A stretch of 64,000 nt of DNA from positions 372,001-436,000 of the forward strand of contig NZ_JONN01000001.1 of the NCBI RefSeq assembly GCF_000711715.1, in the 5' to 3' direction. Origin of the DNA: Sphingomonas astaxanthinifaciens DSM 22298. GTDB taxonomy: Bacteria; Pseudomonadota; Alphaproteobacteria; Sphingomonadales; Sphingomonadaceae. The notes under the pieces were generated by a model. It ran no database searches and was not told the DNA's origin. It worked only from the letters and a program-made list of their open reading frames with translations. Below are positions 1-7,570 of this stretch, piece after piece; position 1 is the stretch's first letter, and every line of letters begins with the position of its first letter. The position numbers and the translations under genes are program-made.

Positions 1-801
1 CGCGGGGATGAGCGCGACCAGTTCGTCGCCACCGCGACCAGGCTCGGGGTCGCCGAGACCCTGGCCCGGCAACTGCGCCGCGGCAGTCATCGCGAGCGAA
101 TCCTCGCCGCCGAAAGCCTTTCTCATTTTCCCGACGACCGAACCACCGATGCACTCGACGCGGCGCTCGACGATCGTAGCGCCGACGTTCGGCTGACGGC
201 TGCACTGGCGCTGGCCAGCTCGGGCCGCGCGCCGCCGCTCGCCGCACTGGTCGAGCGGCTTCGGCTCGGGATCAGCGAGCAGTCGATGCTGGTGGTCACG
301 CTGATCGAGGAGATTGCCCGGGTTCGCCCCGAGGAATCGCGCGCGCTGCTGCTCGACCCGGCCACCCCCGCGACGCTCAAGGCGGCCGCGATCGATGCCA
401 TGTCGGGGAGCGGCGACTATTCGCTGGTACCGGTGATCGCCAGCCTCGCGGTCGAGGCGCCCGACGACGCGCCCGAGCTTCCGCGCTATCTTCGCGCCCT
501 CGGGCAATTGCACCATCCCGCGGCCCGGCCGGCGATCGTTCGCGGGCTCGCCAGCCGGACCTGGTTCGTCCGCGCGGCGGCGGCCGAGGCGGCGGGCCGG
601 ATCGGCCTGTTGGATCTTCTCCACGAGCTCGAAGACCTGCTCGACGACGGCGACTGGTGGGTGCGCTACCGGGCCGGCGAGGCGATTGCGCGGCTTGGGG
701 CGCAGGGGCGGCGCTGCCTCGCCCATGTCACCGAGGCGGGATCGCCCCGTGCCCGCGAAGTCGCGCGCCTCTCGCTTATCGAACAGGCCGCGCTCGCATG
801 A
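1..801 (+). CDS. HEAT-repeat domain protein (5' truncated by window edge)
   Basis: The reading frame is open from the first base to the TGA at 799-801, so the start lies outside the window; 266 C-terminal residues are visible. They are built of repeated Ala/Leu/Arg/Asp-rich helical units of about 30 residues (for example around DDRSADVRLTAALALASSG and GDWWVRYRAGEAIARLG), the pattern of HEAT/PBS-lyase-like repeats, which serve as protein-binding scaffolds. No catalytic motif is visible. Its stop overlaps the ATG of the following membrane glycosyltransferase (ATGA), implying translational coupling and a shared role, possibly as a scaffold for the synthase complex. That role is inferred. Whether it has an N-terminal signal or membrane segment cannot be seen. 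Confidence 0.85.
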   Translation, partial: RGDERDQFVATATRLGVAETLARQLRRGSHRERILAAESLSHFPDDRTTDALDAALDDRSADVRLTAALALASSGRAPPLAALVERLRLGISEQSMLVVTLIEEIARVRPEESRALLLDPATPATLKAAAIDAMSGSGDYSLVPVIASLAVEAPDDAPELPRYLRALGQLHHPAARPAIVRGLASRTWFVRAAAAEAAGRIGLLDLLHELEDLLDDGDWWVRYRAGEAIARLGAQGRRCLAHVTEAGSPRAREVARLSLIEQAALA

Positions 802-2228
802 CCGATCTCGCCTGGTGGGAAGCCATGGCCGTGCGCGCGGCCGAGGTCACGGCCTGGATCGTGATCGTCACCGGCCTCGCCCAGATCCTCATCTATCTCG
901 TCCAGCTGCTGTTCGCCGCGATCAGCCTGTCGCGACGCCCGCCGGTGGTCCGCTCCTCGCTCCTGTGGCAGCGCTACGCTGACCGCGCGCCGCCGATCAC
1001 CGTGCTCGCGCCCGCCTACAACGAGGAGCTGACGATCGTCGAAAGCGTCACCTCGCTGCTCGCGCTCCACTATCCCGAGTTCGAGGTGGTGGTGATCAAC
1101 GACGGGTCGCGCGACGGGACGCTGCAGCGGCTGATCGACCATTTCGAGGTCGAGCCCATCGATCGCTATCACGACCTCACCGTCGCCCATCAGCCGATCC
1201 GTGGGCTCTACGCCAATCCGCGCCTCCCGCGGCTGCTGGTGATCGACAAGGAAAATGGCGGCAAGTCGGATGCCTTGAACGCCGGGATCAACCTCGCCCG
1301 GGCGCCGCTCTTCTGCTCGATCGACGCCGATTCGCTGCTCGAGAGCGATGCCCTGCTGCGCGCGGTCCGCCCCTTCATTGAGGACCCCGATAGGATGGTC
1401 GCGGTGGGCGGCACGATCCGCCTCGCCAACGGCAGCGCGATCGAGCGCGGGCGGGTGACCGACGTCCGGCTGCCACGCAATCCGCTCGCCCTGGTGCAGG
1501 TGGTCGAATATCTCCGCGCCTTCCTGATGGCGCGGCTGGGGCTCAGCCAGCTCCAAGTGCTGACCGTCATTTCGGGGGCCTTCGGGCTGTTCCGCCGCCG
1601 CCTGGCGCTCGAGGTCGGGGGCTACAGCCACGGCACCGTCGGCGAGGACATGGAGCTGGTGATCAAGCTCCATCGCCACATGCGCGAGCTCAGGCGGCCT
1701 TACCGGATCGACTTCATCCCCGAGCCCGTCTGCTGGACCGAGGCACCCGAGGATCTCGCCGTCCTCGGCCGCCAGCGCGCGCGCTGGCAGCGCGGCTCGC
1801 TCGAGACCTTCGCCAAGCATCGCGACATGCTGTTCAATCCCAGATATGGCCGGGTCGGATTCCTCGCCTTCGGCCAGGTGCTGGTGGTCGACGTGCTGGG
1901 GCCGGTCATCGAGGTGCTCGGCTATTTCCTCATTCCGTTGCTGTGGGCGGCGGGCCTGCTCTCGATCGACTATCTGCTGGCCTTCCTCGCGGTCACCTTC
2001 ACCTTCGGGATCTTCATCAGCGTCGCGACCTTGATCCTCGAGGAAGTCGAGCTTCGCCGCTTCGCGCGCGCGCGCGACCTGGCGGTCCTGACCTTCGTCG
2101 CGGTGGTCGAGAACCTGGGCTACCGGCAGATCAGCAACGTCTGGCGGGTGCGCGGGCTGTGGCAGTTCCTGCGCAAGCACCAGGGCTGGGGTCAGATGAC
2201 CCGCAAGGGCTTTCAGTCGGCGTCGTGA
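798..2228 (+). CDS. Membrane glycosyltransferase, family 2 (cellulose/hyaluronan synthase-like)
   Basis: This 476-residue protein should polymerise or transfer a nucleotide-sugar at the inner membrane. An N-terminal hydrophobic segment (about 15-36) is followed by a GT-A domain with the APAYNEE nucleotide-binding start (about 68), INDGSRDGT, the catalytic DADS (about 175), GEDMEL (about 282) and a QRARWQRG box (about 324). The last is the Q(Q/R)xRW signature of processive synthases such as BcsA, PgaC and HasA. Several hydrophobic segments (about 350-430) follow. The ATG at 798 overlaps the stop of the HEAT-repeat gene, so the two form an operon. Its 3' end overlaps the convergent Hpt gene by 16 bases. 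The sugar and the polymer are unknown. Confidence 0.9.
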   Translation: MTDLAWWEAMAVRAAEVTAWIVIVTGLAQILIYLVQLLFAAISLSRRPPVVRSSLLWQRYADRAPPITVLAPAYNEELTIVESVTSLLALHYPEFEVVVINDGSRDGTLQRLIDHFEVEPIDRYHDLTVAHQPIRGLYANPRLPRLLVIDKENGGKSDALNAGINLARAPLFCSIDADSLLESDALLRAVRPFIEDPDRMVAVGGTIRLANGSAIERGRVTDVRLPRNPLALVQVVEYLRAFLMARLGLSQLQVLTVISGAFGLFRRRLALEVGGYSHGTVGEDMELVIKLHRHMRELRRPYRIDFIPEPVCWTEAPEDLAVLGRQRARWQRGSLETFAKHRDMLFNPRYGRVGFLAFGQVLVVDVLGPVIEVLGYFLIPLLWAAGLLSIDYLLAFLAVTFTFGIFISVATLILEEVELRRFARARDLAVLTFVAVVENLGYRQISNVWRVRGLWQFLRKHQGWGQMTRKGFQSAS

Positions 2229-2491
2229 GCGATCGCACGAAGCCCGGCCAGCAGCTGGCCCACCGCGGGAAGGTCGAGCGTGGGCCCGCCCGCAGCGGCC
2301 GCCTCGTCGATCTGCGACGCGCATGCGCCAAGCTCGGCGAACCCGAAGATGGCGGCGCTTCCCGCCAGCTTGTGCGCCAGTGCGACCAGCGCGGCTTCGT
2401 CCTGCGCCGCCACCGCGCGGTCGAGCGCTTCCGCATGGGTCGCGGCGCGCGCCCTGAAGCGTTCGCGCAAGGGCCCCATGGGATCGTCCAT
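2213..2491 (-). CDS. Hpt domain histidine phosphotransfer protein
   Basis: A 92-residue protein made of little more than one Hpt four-helix module. The phosphorylatable histidine is His40 in ALAHKLAGSA, matching the H-x-L-(K/A)-G-S-A signature. Such proteins relay phosphoryl groups between receiver domains of a multistep phosphorelay. The start codon (CAT at 2489-2491) overlaps the stop of the upstream single-REC response regulator (ATGA), so the two are cotranscribed and translationally coupled and are probably partners. The gene converges on the glycosyltransferase and overlaps its 3' end. The cognate kinase may be the GAF-PAS kinase encoded divergently at 2961; this is inference from position only. 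Confidence 0.85.
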   Translation of the reverse strand: MDDPMGPLRERFRARAATHAEALDRAVAAQDEAALVALAHKLAGSAAIFGFAELGACASQIDEAAAAGGPTLDLPAVGQLLAGLRAIAHDAD

Positions 2492-2859
2492 CAGCCCAGA
2501 TATCCGCGCAGCGTCGCCGCCAGCCGCACCGCGTCGAAGGGCTTGGCGATCAGTCCCGCCGCGCCGAGCGCGAGCAGTCGCTCGGCCTCGCCCGGCCGCG
2601 CGTTGGCGGTGATGAAGACCACGGGCACGTCGGCAAGGTGAGCATGATCGCGCAGTCCCCGCATCGTCGCGGGCCCGTCCATCCCGGGCATCATCACGTC
2701 GAGCAGGATGAGGTCCGGCCGAAGACCGGGCGCCTCGGCCAGCGCCTCGGCTCCCGAGGCGAAGGCGACCATCTCGAGGCTGCCTTCCATCGCCAGTGCC
2801 ATTCGCACCAGATCGCGCAGGTCCTCGTCGTCGTCGACGTAGATGATCGTTCCACCCAT
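2491..2859 (-). CDS. Single-domain response regulator (CheY-like)
   Basis: This 122-residue protein is a lone receiver domain. It has the acidic pocket VDDDED near residues 8-13, the phospho-acceptor Asp54 in LLDVMMPGMDG, the conserved Thr in FITAN and Lys in AKPFD. There is no output domain, so it must act by protein contact or by passing phosphate to the Hpt protein that overlaps its stop codon. It is transcribed divergently from the GAF-PAS histidine kinase across about 100 bases, a common arrangement for a coregulated signalling set. It resembles the regulator at 4526 (similar length, PGM and AKPFD motifs), suggesting an old duplication. Confidence 0.9.
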   Translation of the reverse strand: MGGTIIYVDDDEDLRDLVRMALAMEGSLEMVAFASGAEALAEAPGLRPDLILLDVMMPGMDGPATMRGLRDHAHLADVPVVFITANARPGEAERLLALGAAGLIAKPFDAVRLAATLRGYLG

Positions 2860-2960
2860 CGCCCCACCACGCCCGCAAATGCGGCAAAGGGCAAGCCATT
2901 CGATTGGGCGTGGTCCATTTCGGCGCGGGTCAAAGCCGAGCGCAACGAAAAAGCAAACGG

Positions 2961-4529
2961 ATGGAGAGCATGATCGAGTCCCAGGACGACCTGCGCGAAC
3001 GGGTCATTGCGCGCTATCGCCTCGGTGAGGGCGAGGAACTGGCGTTCAACCAGCTGAGCCGCACAGTGGCCGAGGTCTTCGGTTTCCCGATCGCGCTCCT
3101 CACCGTGCTGCGCCGCGACCGCCAGATGTTCCAGGGCGTGTGCGGGGTCTCGGGAACCGGCACGAGCCGCGAGAGCGCTTTCTGCAGCCACACGGTGCGC
3201 AAGGCCGAGGTAATGGTCGTGGAGGATGCGCTGCTCGACCCGCGTTTCCGCGACAACGACCATGTGACCGGCCATCCGTTCATCCGCTTCTACGCCGGTG
3301 CGCCGGTGACCATTGCCGGGGTCGCGGTCGGTGCCCTGTGCGTGATCGACCACCAGCCGCGCAACTTCTCGGCCGAGCAGCGCGAGCTGCTCAGCCACCT
3401 CGCGGACGTCGCCGCGAGCCTGATCGAGACCCGCCTCGACAGCTTCGTTTCCGAGCGGCGCGAGCGCGAGCTCAAGCGCCAGACCGACCTCCTGCGGGTC
3501 ATGCTCGACAACGTCGACCAAGGCATCGCCTATTTCGACGACGCGCTGAAGCTGACCTTGTGGAACGAGCGCTTCTTCGAGCTGCACGGCTTTCCCGACG
3601 AGATGAAGCGGCGCGGTGCGGATGCGGCCGAGATGCTCCGGATCAGCATCAACTGGGGCCTGTTCGGGCCCGAGGCGACCGAGGCCTGGGTCCCCGAAAT
3701 GCTCGAGGCGATCCGCAACACGCCGAGCTCGGAGCGAACCATCGCGACCCGCGAAGGCCGGCTCCTCCATTCGGTCCGGATCCGGCTCGATGACCGGCAG
3801 GGGTTCATCGTCGCGGTCCGTGATCTCACCGCCGAGCGGAGCGCGAGCCGGGCCAAGGACGAATTCATTTCCACCGTCAGCCACGAACTGCGCACGCCGC
3901 TGACCGCGATCCGCGGTGCGCTGGCGCTGCTCAACAGCAGCATCGAGGGGAAGGTCGGCGATGGCGAGAAGCTCATGCTGCAGATGGCCGAGAAGAATTC
4001 GCTCCGCCTCAACCGCCTGATCGACGACATCCTCGACATCGAGCGGCTGAGCCGTGGCCAGACCGGCTATTTCATGGTCCCGATCCTGATGGAGGACGTG
4101 GTCCGCGACGCGGTGCAGCAGAACCAGCCCTTCGCGCATAGCCTTGGCGTGAAGCTCGTCGGTCACGCGAGGCAGACCTTGCCGGTCTCGGGCGACCCCG
4201 GGCGGCTGCTGCAGGTGCTGACCAACCTCATCGCCAATGCCGTCCGCCACAGTCCCGAAGGGGCCGAGGTCGATGTCGTGGCCGTCATGACGGAGCGCGG
4301 GGTACGGGTGGAGGTCTGCGACCGCGGAAGCGGTGTTCCCGCCGACTTCGTCGACCGCCTGTTCGAGCGCTTCTCGCAGGCGATCGACCCCAATCGCCGC
4401 GGTCATGGCGGAACCGGCCTCGGACTCGCGATCAGCCGCGCGATCATCGAGCAGCACGGCGGGCGGATCGGCTATTCTCCGCGCGACGGTGGCGGCTCGT
4501 CCTTCTGGATCGAGTTGCCCGCCGCATGA
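2961..4529 (+). CDS. GAF-PAS sensor histidine kinase
   Basis: A soluble-looking hybrid-free histidine kinase of 522 residues with no membrane segment. A GAF domain covers about 15-165, including the motif IRFYAGAPV and VGALCVID. A PAS_7-like domain follows (about 180-290, DNVDQGIAYFD). The HisKA H-box STVSHELRTPL carries His308. The HATPase_c domain has the N box (NLIANAVRHSP), DRGSGVP and the GGTGLGLAIS lid. The stop overlaps the start of the next response regulator (ATGA), identifying its likely partner. The frame is open further upstream; the ATG at 2961 was chosen because the domain begins soon after it, with 2970 as an alternative. The GAF part closely resembles the lone GAF protein at 16057. 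Confidence 0.9.
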   Translation: MESMIESQDDLRERVIARYRLGEGEELAFNQLSRTVAEVFGFPIALLTVLRRDRQMFQGVCGVSGTGTSRESAFCSHTVRKAEVMVVEDALLDPRFRDNDHVTGHPFIRFYAGAPVTIAGVAVGALCVIDHQPRNFSAEQRELLSHLADVAASLIETRLDSFVSERRERELKRQTDLLRVMLDNVDQGIAYFDDALKLTLWNERFFELHGFPDEMKRRGADAAEMLRISINWGLFGPEATEAWVPEMLEAIRNTPSSERTIATREGRLLHSVRIRLDDRQGFIVAVRDLTAERSASRAKDEFISTVSHELRTPLTAIRGALALLNSSIEGKVGDGEKLMLQMAEKNSLRLNRLIDDILDIERLSRGQTGYFMVPILMEDVVRDAVQQNQPFAHSLGVKLVGHARQTLPVSGDPGRLLQVLTNLIANAVRHSPEGAEVDVVAVMTERGVRVEVCDRGSGVPADFVDRLFERFSQAIDPNRRGHGGTGLGLAISRAIIEQHGGRIGYSPRDGGGSSFWIELPAA

Positions 4530-4921
4530 GCACGCTCCGCCATATCATCCTGGTCGAGGACGATCCCGATATCGCCATGGTCGTGCGCCTGGCGCTGGTC
4601 GAGATGAACGGGCTCGAGGTGCGCCATTACGTTTCGGGCACCGCTTTGCTGGCCGATCCAGACATGGTCGTGCCCGACCTGTTCCTGCTGGATTACGGAC
4701 TGCCCGGAATGACCGGCGACGAATTGCTGGCCCGGCTGCGCGAGTCGCCGCGAACCGCGGCCGTGCCGGCGGTCTTCATGACCGCGAGCCTGATGCCCGA
4801 CCGGATGCGTGACCTCAAGCAGGCGGGCGCGCTCGATGTCATCGCCAAGCCGTTCGACCCGATGCGCCTCGCCGCCAACCTGCGCGACCTGTTCGAGCGC
4901 GCCAATCCGCGCCCGCGCTGA
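4526..4921 (+). CDS. Single-domain response regulator
   Basis: A 131-residue receiver domain with VEDDPD acidic residues (11-15), phospho-acceptor Asp56 in LLDYGLPG, Thr in FMTAS and Lys in AKPFDP. It has no DNA-binding or enzymatic output domain. The ATG overlaps the stop codon of the GAF-PAS histidine kinase, so kinase and regulator are translationally coupled. With the Hpt and the other REC protein on the opposite strand, the cluster contains all parts of a multistep phosphorelay next to a glycosyltransferase operon. The final target is not encoded here. Confidence 0.9.
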   Translation: MSTLRHIILVEDDPDIAMVVRLALVEMNGLEVRHYVSGTALLADPDMVVPDLFLLDYGLPGMTGDELLARLRESPRTAAVPAVFMTASLMPDRMRDLKQAGALDVIAKPFDPMRLAANLRDLFERANPRPR

Positions 4922-5282
4922 CCGCGGCTAGGCGCGGGGACACGGTTCCGCGCTTCCGCCCGGCCACCGAGGAGGCACGCCCGTTAATAGTGGCCTTCGT
5001 TAGCGATGCGCTGGAAAGACGTCTGCGCCGCTGTCTGTGCGGTCTGACGGACGATCGATTACGCGCGGCGAAATCAACACTCCTACTTCAAGCCTCATGC
5101 CGGCTCGGCATAGTAGGACAGAGAAAGAAATCGCAACGTCGGCAAGCCGACTTATCTCAAAATGAGACGGCTTTCACCGGCAACGCTTGGACAGTTTTAC
5201 TAAATTGGTTATGAATTCCTTAACCCGAGTCGGGGGCCGGCCAGTTAACGCAGGGCTCGCTCGGGGAGGGGAAGCGTAGTCA
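4922..5282. other. 361-base intergenic region upstream of the fimbrial operon
   Basis: This stretch is clearly richer in A+T than its surroundings, especially 5150-5225, as expected for a promoter region. It contains a short perfect hairpin (ATGCCG-GCT-CGGCAT, 5097-5111) and the candidate sigma-70 promoter listed separately. A 74-codon open frame at 4990-5214 has no ribosome-binding site or coding character and is not called. A purine-rich ribosome-binding site (GGGGAGGGGAAG, about 5262-5273) precedes the ATG at 5283. Confidence 0.6.
5187..5215 (+). promoter_or_regulatory. Candidate sigma-70 promoter of the fimbrial operon
   Basis: A -35-like TTGGAC (5187-5192) is separated by 17 bases from a -10-like TATGAA (5210-5215) in the most A+T-rich part of the gap. 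Transcription would start near 5222, leaving a leader of about 60 bases before the first fimbrial gene. The match to consensus is moderate and no activator site was recognised. Confidence 0.4.
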
Positions 5283-5825
5283 ATGTTGCGTTCGCTTGCG
5301 GCGCCAGCACTGCTGGGCGTCATCAGTATTGCTTTGCTTTCGCAACCGGCCTCGGCGGACCAGCTCGACGCCGCGGCTTCGCAGCGCGTGCGGGTCCACG
5401 GAACTGTCGACGGGGCCTGCGGAATGGGCAACGGCGGCTCGGCCGACTTCGGCGAACTCGGGAGTGGCGGCCAGCAGGCGAACTTTAAGGTTTCGCTGCG
5501 CTGCAATGTTCCCTTCGTCCTTAAGTTCTCGGCGGAACGCGGCGCGTTGACAAACCGCGATTTTCCGCATGGCCAGGGTCCCTATGCGGGCAGCCTGCCC
5601 TACACTCTCGACATCGCCATTCCTGCCCGTCGCCCGGCGCCGGTCATGCTCACGGGCATGCTCCGCAGCGCGGACCTTCTCGGCAGTCAATCAATCTCTT
5701 CGGCCGGGGCAATCGCCGACCAGGGGATGGACGTCCGCGTGACCCTCGGGCGCGTGGACAGCAGCGCCGGCCTGCTCGCCGGTAATTACGGGGAAACGAT
5801 CACGGTCACCTTGTCCCCGATCTGA
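5283..5825 (+). CDS. Spore coat U/fimbrial subunit-like secreted protein
   Basis: A 180-residue protein with a signal peptide (about 1-25, cleavage after PASA) and a beta-rich mature part of SCPU (spore coat protein U) type. It has the pair of cysteines (in DGACGMG and LRCNV) and the characteristic C-terminal strand GNYGETITVTLSP. SCPU proteins are the subunits of archaic chaperone-usher pili such as Csu, assembled by donor-strand exchange in the periplasm and outer membrane. It is the first gene of a six-gene chaperone-usher cluster. The ATG at 5283 has a strong purine-rich ribosome-binding site. It may be a minor or capping subunit; the order of subunits in the fibre is not deducible. Confidence 0.75.
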   Translation: MLRSLAAPALLGVISIALLSQPASADQLDAAASQRVRVHGTVDGACGMGNGGSADFGELGSGGQQANFKVSLRCNVPFVLKFSAERGALTNRDFPHGQGPYAGSLPYTLDIAIPARRPAPVMLTGMLRSADLLGSQSISSAGAIADQGMDVRVTLGRVDSSAGLLAGNYGETITVTLSPI

Positions 5826-5870
5826 TCGGGGCGGCCGCCAATCGCGTGAACCAGGGGAAGGAAGACGTAG

Positions 5871-6560
5871 ATGAAAAAGGCTCTTCTGCTGGCGGCAGCC
5901 AGCATGCTCATCACCACGGCCGCCAATGCTGCGCCGGTAGGGGGCACACTGACCGACAATGACCACAGCGCCAACAAGGTCAGCTACAGCGGCAGCTCGC
6001 CGGACAACTTCTTCGAGGATGCTGACGATAACCTGACCGCCAAGTTCACGCTTCGCGGCGAGGTCACCAAGACCTGCGCGATCCAGGGCGTCGACGAAGG
6101 TTCGGTCGGCCTGTCGGGCACCATCGACCTCGGCACCATCGGCATCTCGGCCGGTGACGACCAGGCCGTCGGGACCCTGTTCATGATGACCGGCCCGGGC
6201 ACGGTGCAGATCAACTCGGCCGCCGCCGGGTGCAACTACACCAACCAGCTCAGCCTTTCGAAGGACGACATCCGCGGCCTCGTGAACAACAGCGGGATCA
6301 GCTATGATTCCAACCAGTTCCAGGCGAACATCCCGTACAACGCCGAAGCCAGCTTTACCGGCGTGTCGTCGAGCGCCGGCGCTGTTGCGGGCACTCCGCA
6401 GTCGGTCGTCGTGGGCTACAATGCCAACGCTGCTTCGGGCAACTTCGGGGCGTGGCGTTCGCCGCTGTCGATCCAGGTCGGCGTCCAGCAGGTCACCGGC
6501 AAGGCGCTGATCGGCGGCACCTACCAGGGCGTGCTGACCCTCAACCTCGCGATCATCTAA
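5871..6560 (+). CDS. Probable major fimbrial subunit
   Basis: A 229-residue secreted protein with a clear signal peptide (MKKALLLAAA start, cleavage after NAA near residue 20). The mature part is rich in Gly, Ser, Asn and Thr, with two cysteines (KTCAIQG and AGCNYTN) that could form the pilin disulphide, and it ends in a hydrophobic beta strand (GTYQGVLTLNLAII) of the kind used in donor-strand exchange. It lies between a SCPU subunit and the chaperone-usher genes. A strong intrinsic terminator follows 15 bases after the stop, which should make it more abundant than the assembly proteins. Major-subunit status is inferred from that arrangement and from composition, not from homology I could verify. 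Confidence 0.65.
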   Translation: MKKALLLAAASMLITTAANAAPVGGTLTDNDHSANKVSYSGSSPDNFFEDADDNLTAKFTLRGEVTKTCAIQGVDEGSVGLSGTIDLGTIGISAGDDQAVGTLFMMTGPGTVQINSAAAGCNYTNQLSLSKDDIRGLVNNSGISYDSNQFQANIPYNAEASFTGVSSSAGAVAGTPQSVVVGYNANAASGNFGAWRSPLSIQVGVQQVTGKALIGGTYQGVLTLNLAII

Positions 6561-6575
6561 GACCGCGGGGCGTTT

Positions 6576-6610
6576 GGGCGGTGCGGCTTCGGCCGCGCCG
6601 CCCTTTCTTT
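6576..6610 (+). terminator. Intrinsic terminator with UUCG tetraloop inside the fimbrial operon
   Basis: A 12-bp GC-rich stem (6576-6587 pairing with 6592-6603, one G-T wobble) is capped by TTCG (6588-6591) and followed by TTTCTTT. This is a textbook rho-independent terminator just downstream of the second subunit gene. Readthrough would be needed for the chaperone and usher genes unless they have their own promoter in 6611-6758. Confidence 0.85.
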
Positions 6611-6758
6611 CCGATGCCGAACCGTCGCGGCAAGGCACGGAATTAATTGATCATTATCCCTGTCCCTAGTGACACTGTTTTTCAATCGAGAGTAACGTCG
6701 CCGGGGAGTGGCGTTTGGCCTGCGTCAGGCTCTGTCGCTCTCGCACGAGGGGGAAGTC

Positions 6759-7565
6759 ATGCCTGTACCGCTGCTACGCCGGCTCTGCCTGCTGCTAGCC
6801 AGTTTTTCGTTGATTCTTGCGCCCACGCCGGCGGGAGCGATGAACGTCTCGCCGATGGTCCTCGAACTGACCACTCGCGGCGCCGCCACGACCGGGCGGA
6901 TCCAGCTCAGCAACGTCCTCAAGCAGAACCTCCCCTATGAGGTGCGGATGTACCGCGTCGACGTGACCGCGGACGGAAAGACGGTCGAGACACCGGCCGA
7001 TGGCGACTTCATCGTCTATCCGCCGCAAGGCGTGGTGAAGCCCGAGGAACGCCAGATGATCCGCCTCCAGTGGGTCGGCGGCGAGATTGCGGCCTCGCAG
7101 GGCTATTATGCCTCGATCAACCAGGTGCCGGTGCCGCTGGACCCGGCCAAGGCCGACAAGACCAAGGCGTCGGTGGAGGTCCAGCTCGTCTACCACATTA
7201 AGGTGCTGGTGACGGTCGCCCCGCCCGGAGCCGAACCCAAGATCAAGGTCGTGAGCGCGCGCCCGACCAGCATCGCACCCCGCGACCCCGCAACCGGCTC
7301 CGCGACCGCGGCGTCCAAGGTGCCTGGGGTCGCCGTCACCGTGGCCAATTCGGGCGCTCGCTACGCGATGCTCGCGGGGGTCAACTGGACGATCGAGGGG
7401 ACCGGCACCGACGGCAAGCCGCTCAAGCTGGTTCTTCCCAAGAGCCGGATGGGCGAGCTTCTGGGCGCAGGTTACGTGCCGGCGCTGAAAGGCGAACGGA
7501 CCTTCGAGATTCCGACCGGGGCTGGCTTCGCCGACAAGCCGATCCGGGTCCGCTTCAGCGACTGA
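6759..7565 (+). CDS. Periplasmic fimbrial chaperone (PapD-like)
   Basis: A 268-residue protein with a signal peptide (1-27, cleavage after PAGA). The N-terminal Ig-like domain starts NVSPMVLEL and contains the R-V-Y/Y-R-V strands and a PPQGVVKPEERQMIRLQW motif, the typical G1-strand/proline region of pilus chaperones. Such chaperones bind unfolded subunits in the periplasm and deliver them to the usher encoded five bases downstream. The frame is open to 6708, but the ATG at 6759 follows a good ribosome-binding site (GAGGGGGAAG) and gives a proper signal peptide. Confidence 0.85.
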   Translation: MPVPLLRRLCLLLASFSLILAPTPAGAMNVSPMVLELTTRGAATTGRIQLSNVLKQNLPYEVRMYRVDVTADGKTVETPADGDFIVYPPQGVVKPEERQMIRLQWVGGEIAASQGYYASINQVPVPLDPAKADKTKASVEVQLVYHIKVLVTVAPPGAEPKIKVVSARPTSIAPRDPATGSATAASKVPGVAVTVANSGARYAMLAGVNWTIEGTGTDGKPLKLVLPKSRMGELLGAGYVPALKGERTFEIPTGAGFADKPIRVRFSD

Positions 7566-7570
7566 GACCG

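Noticed and set aside
4990..5214. Small plus-strand frame before the fimbrial operon
   Set aside because: No ribosome-binding site, overlaps the likely promoter, and biased composition.
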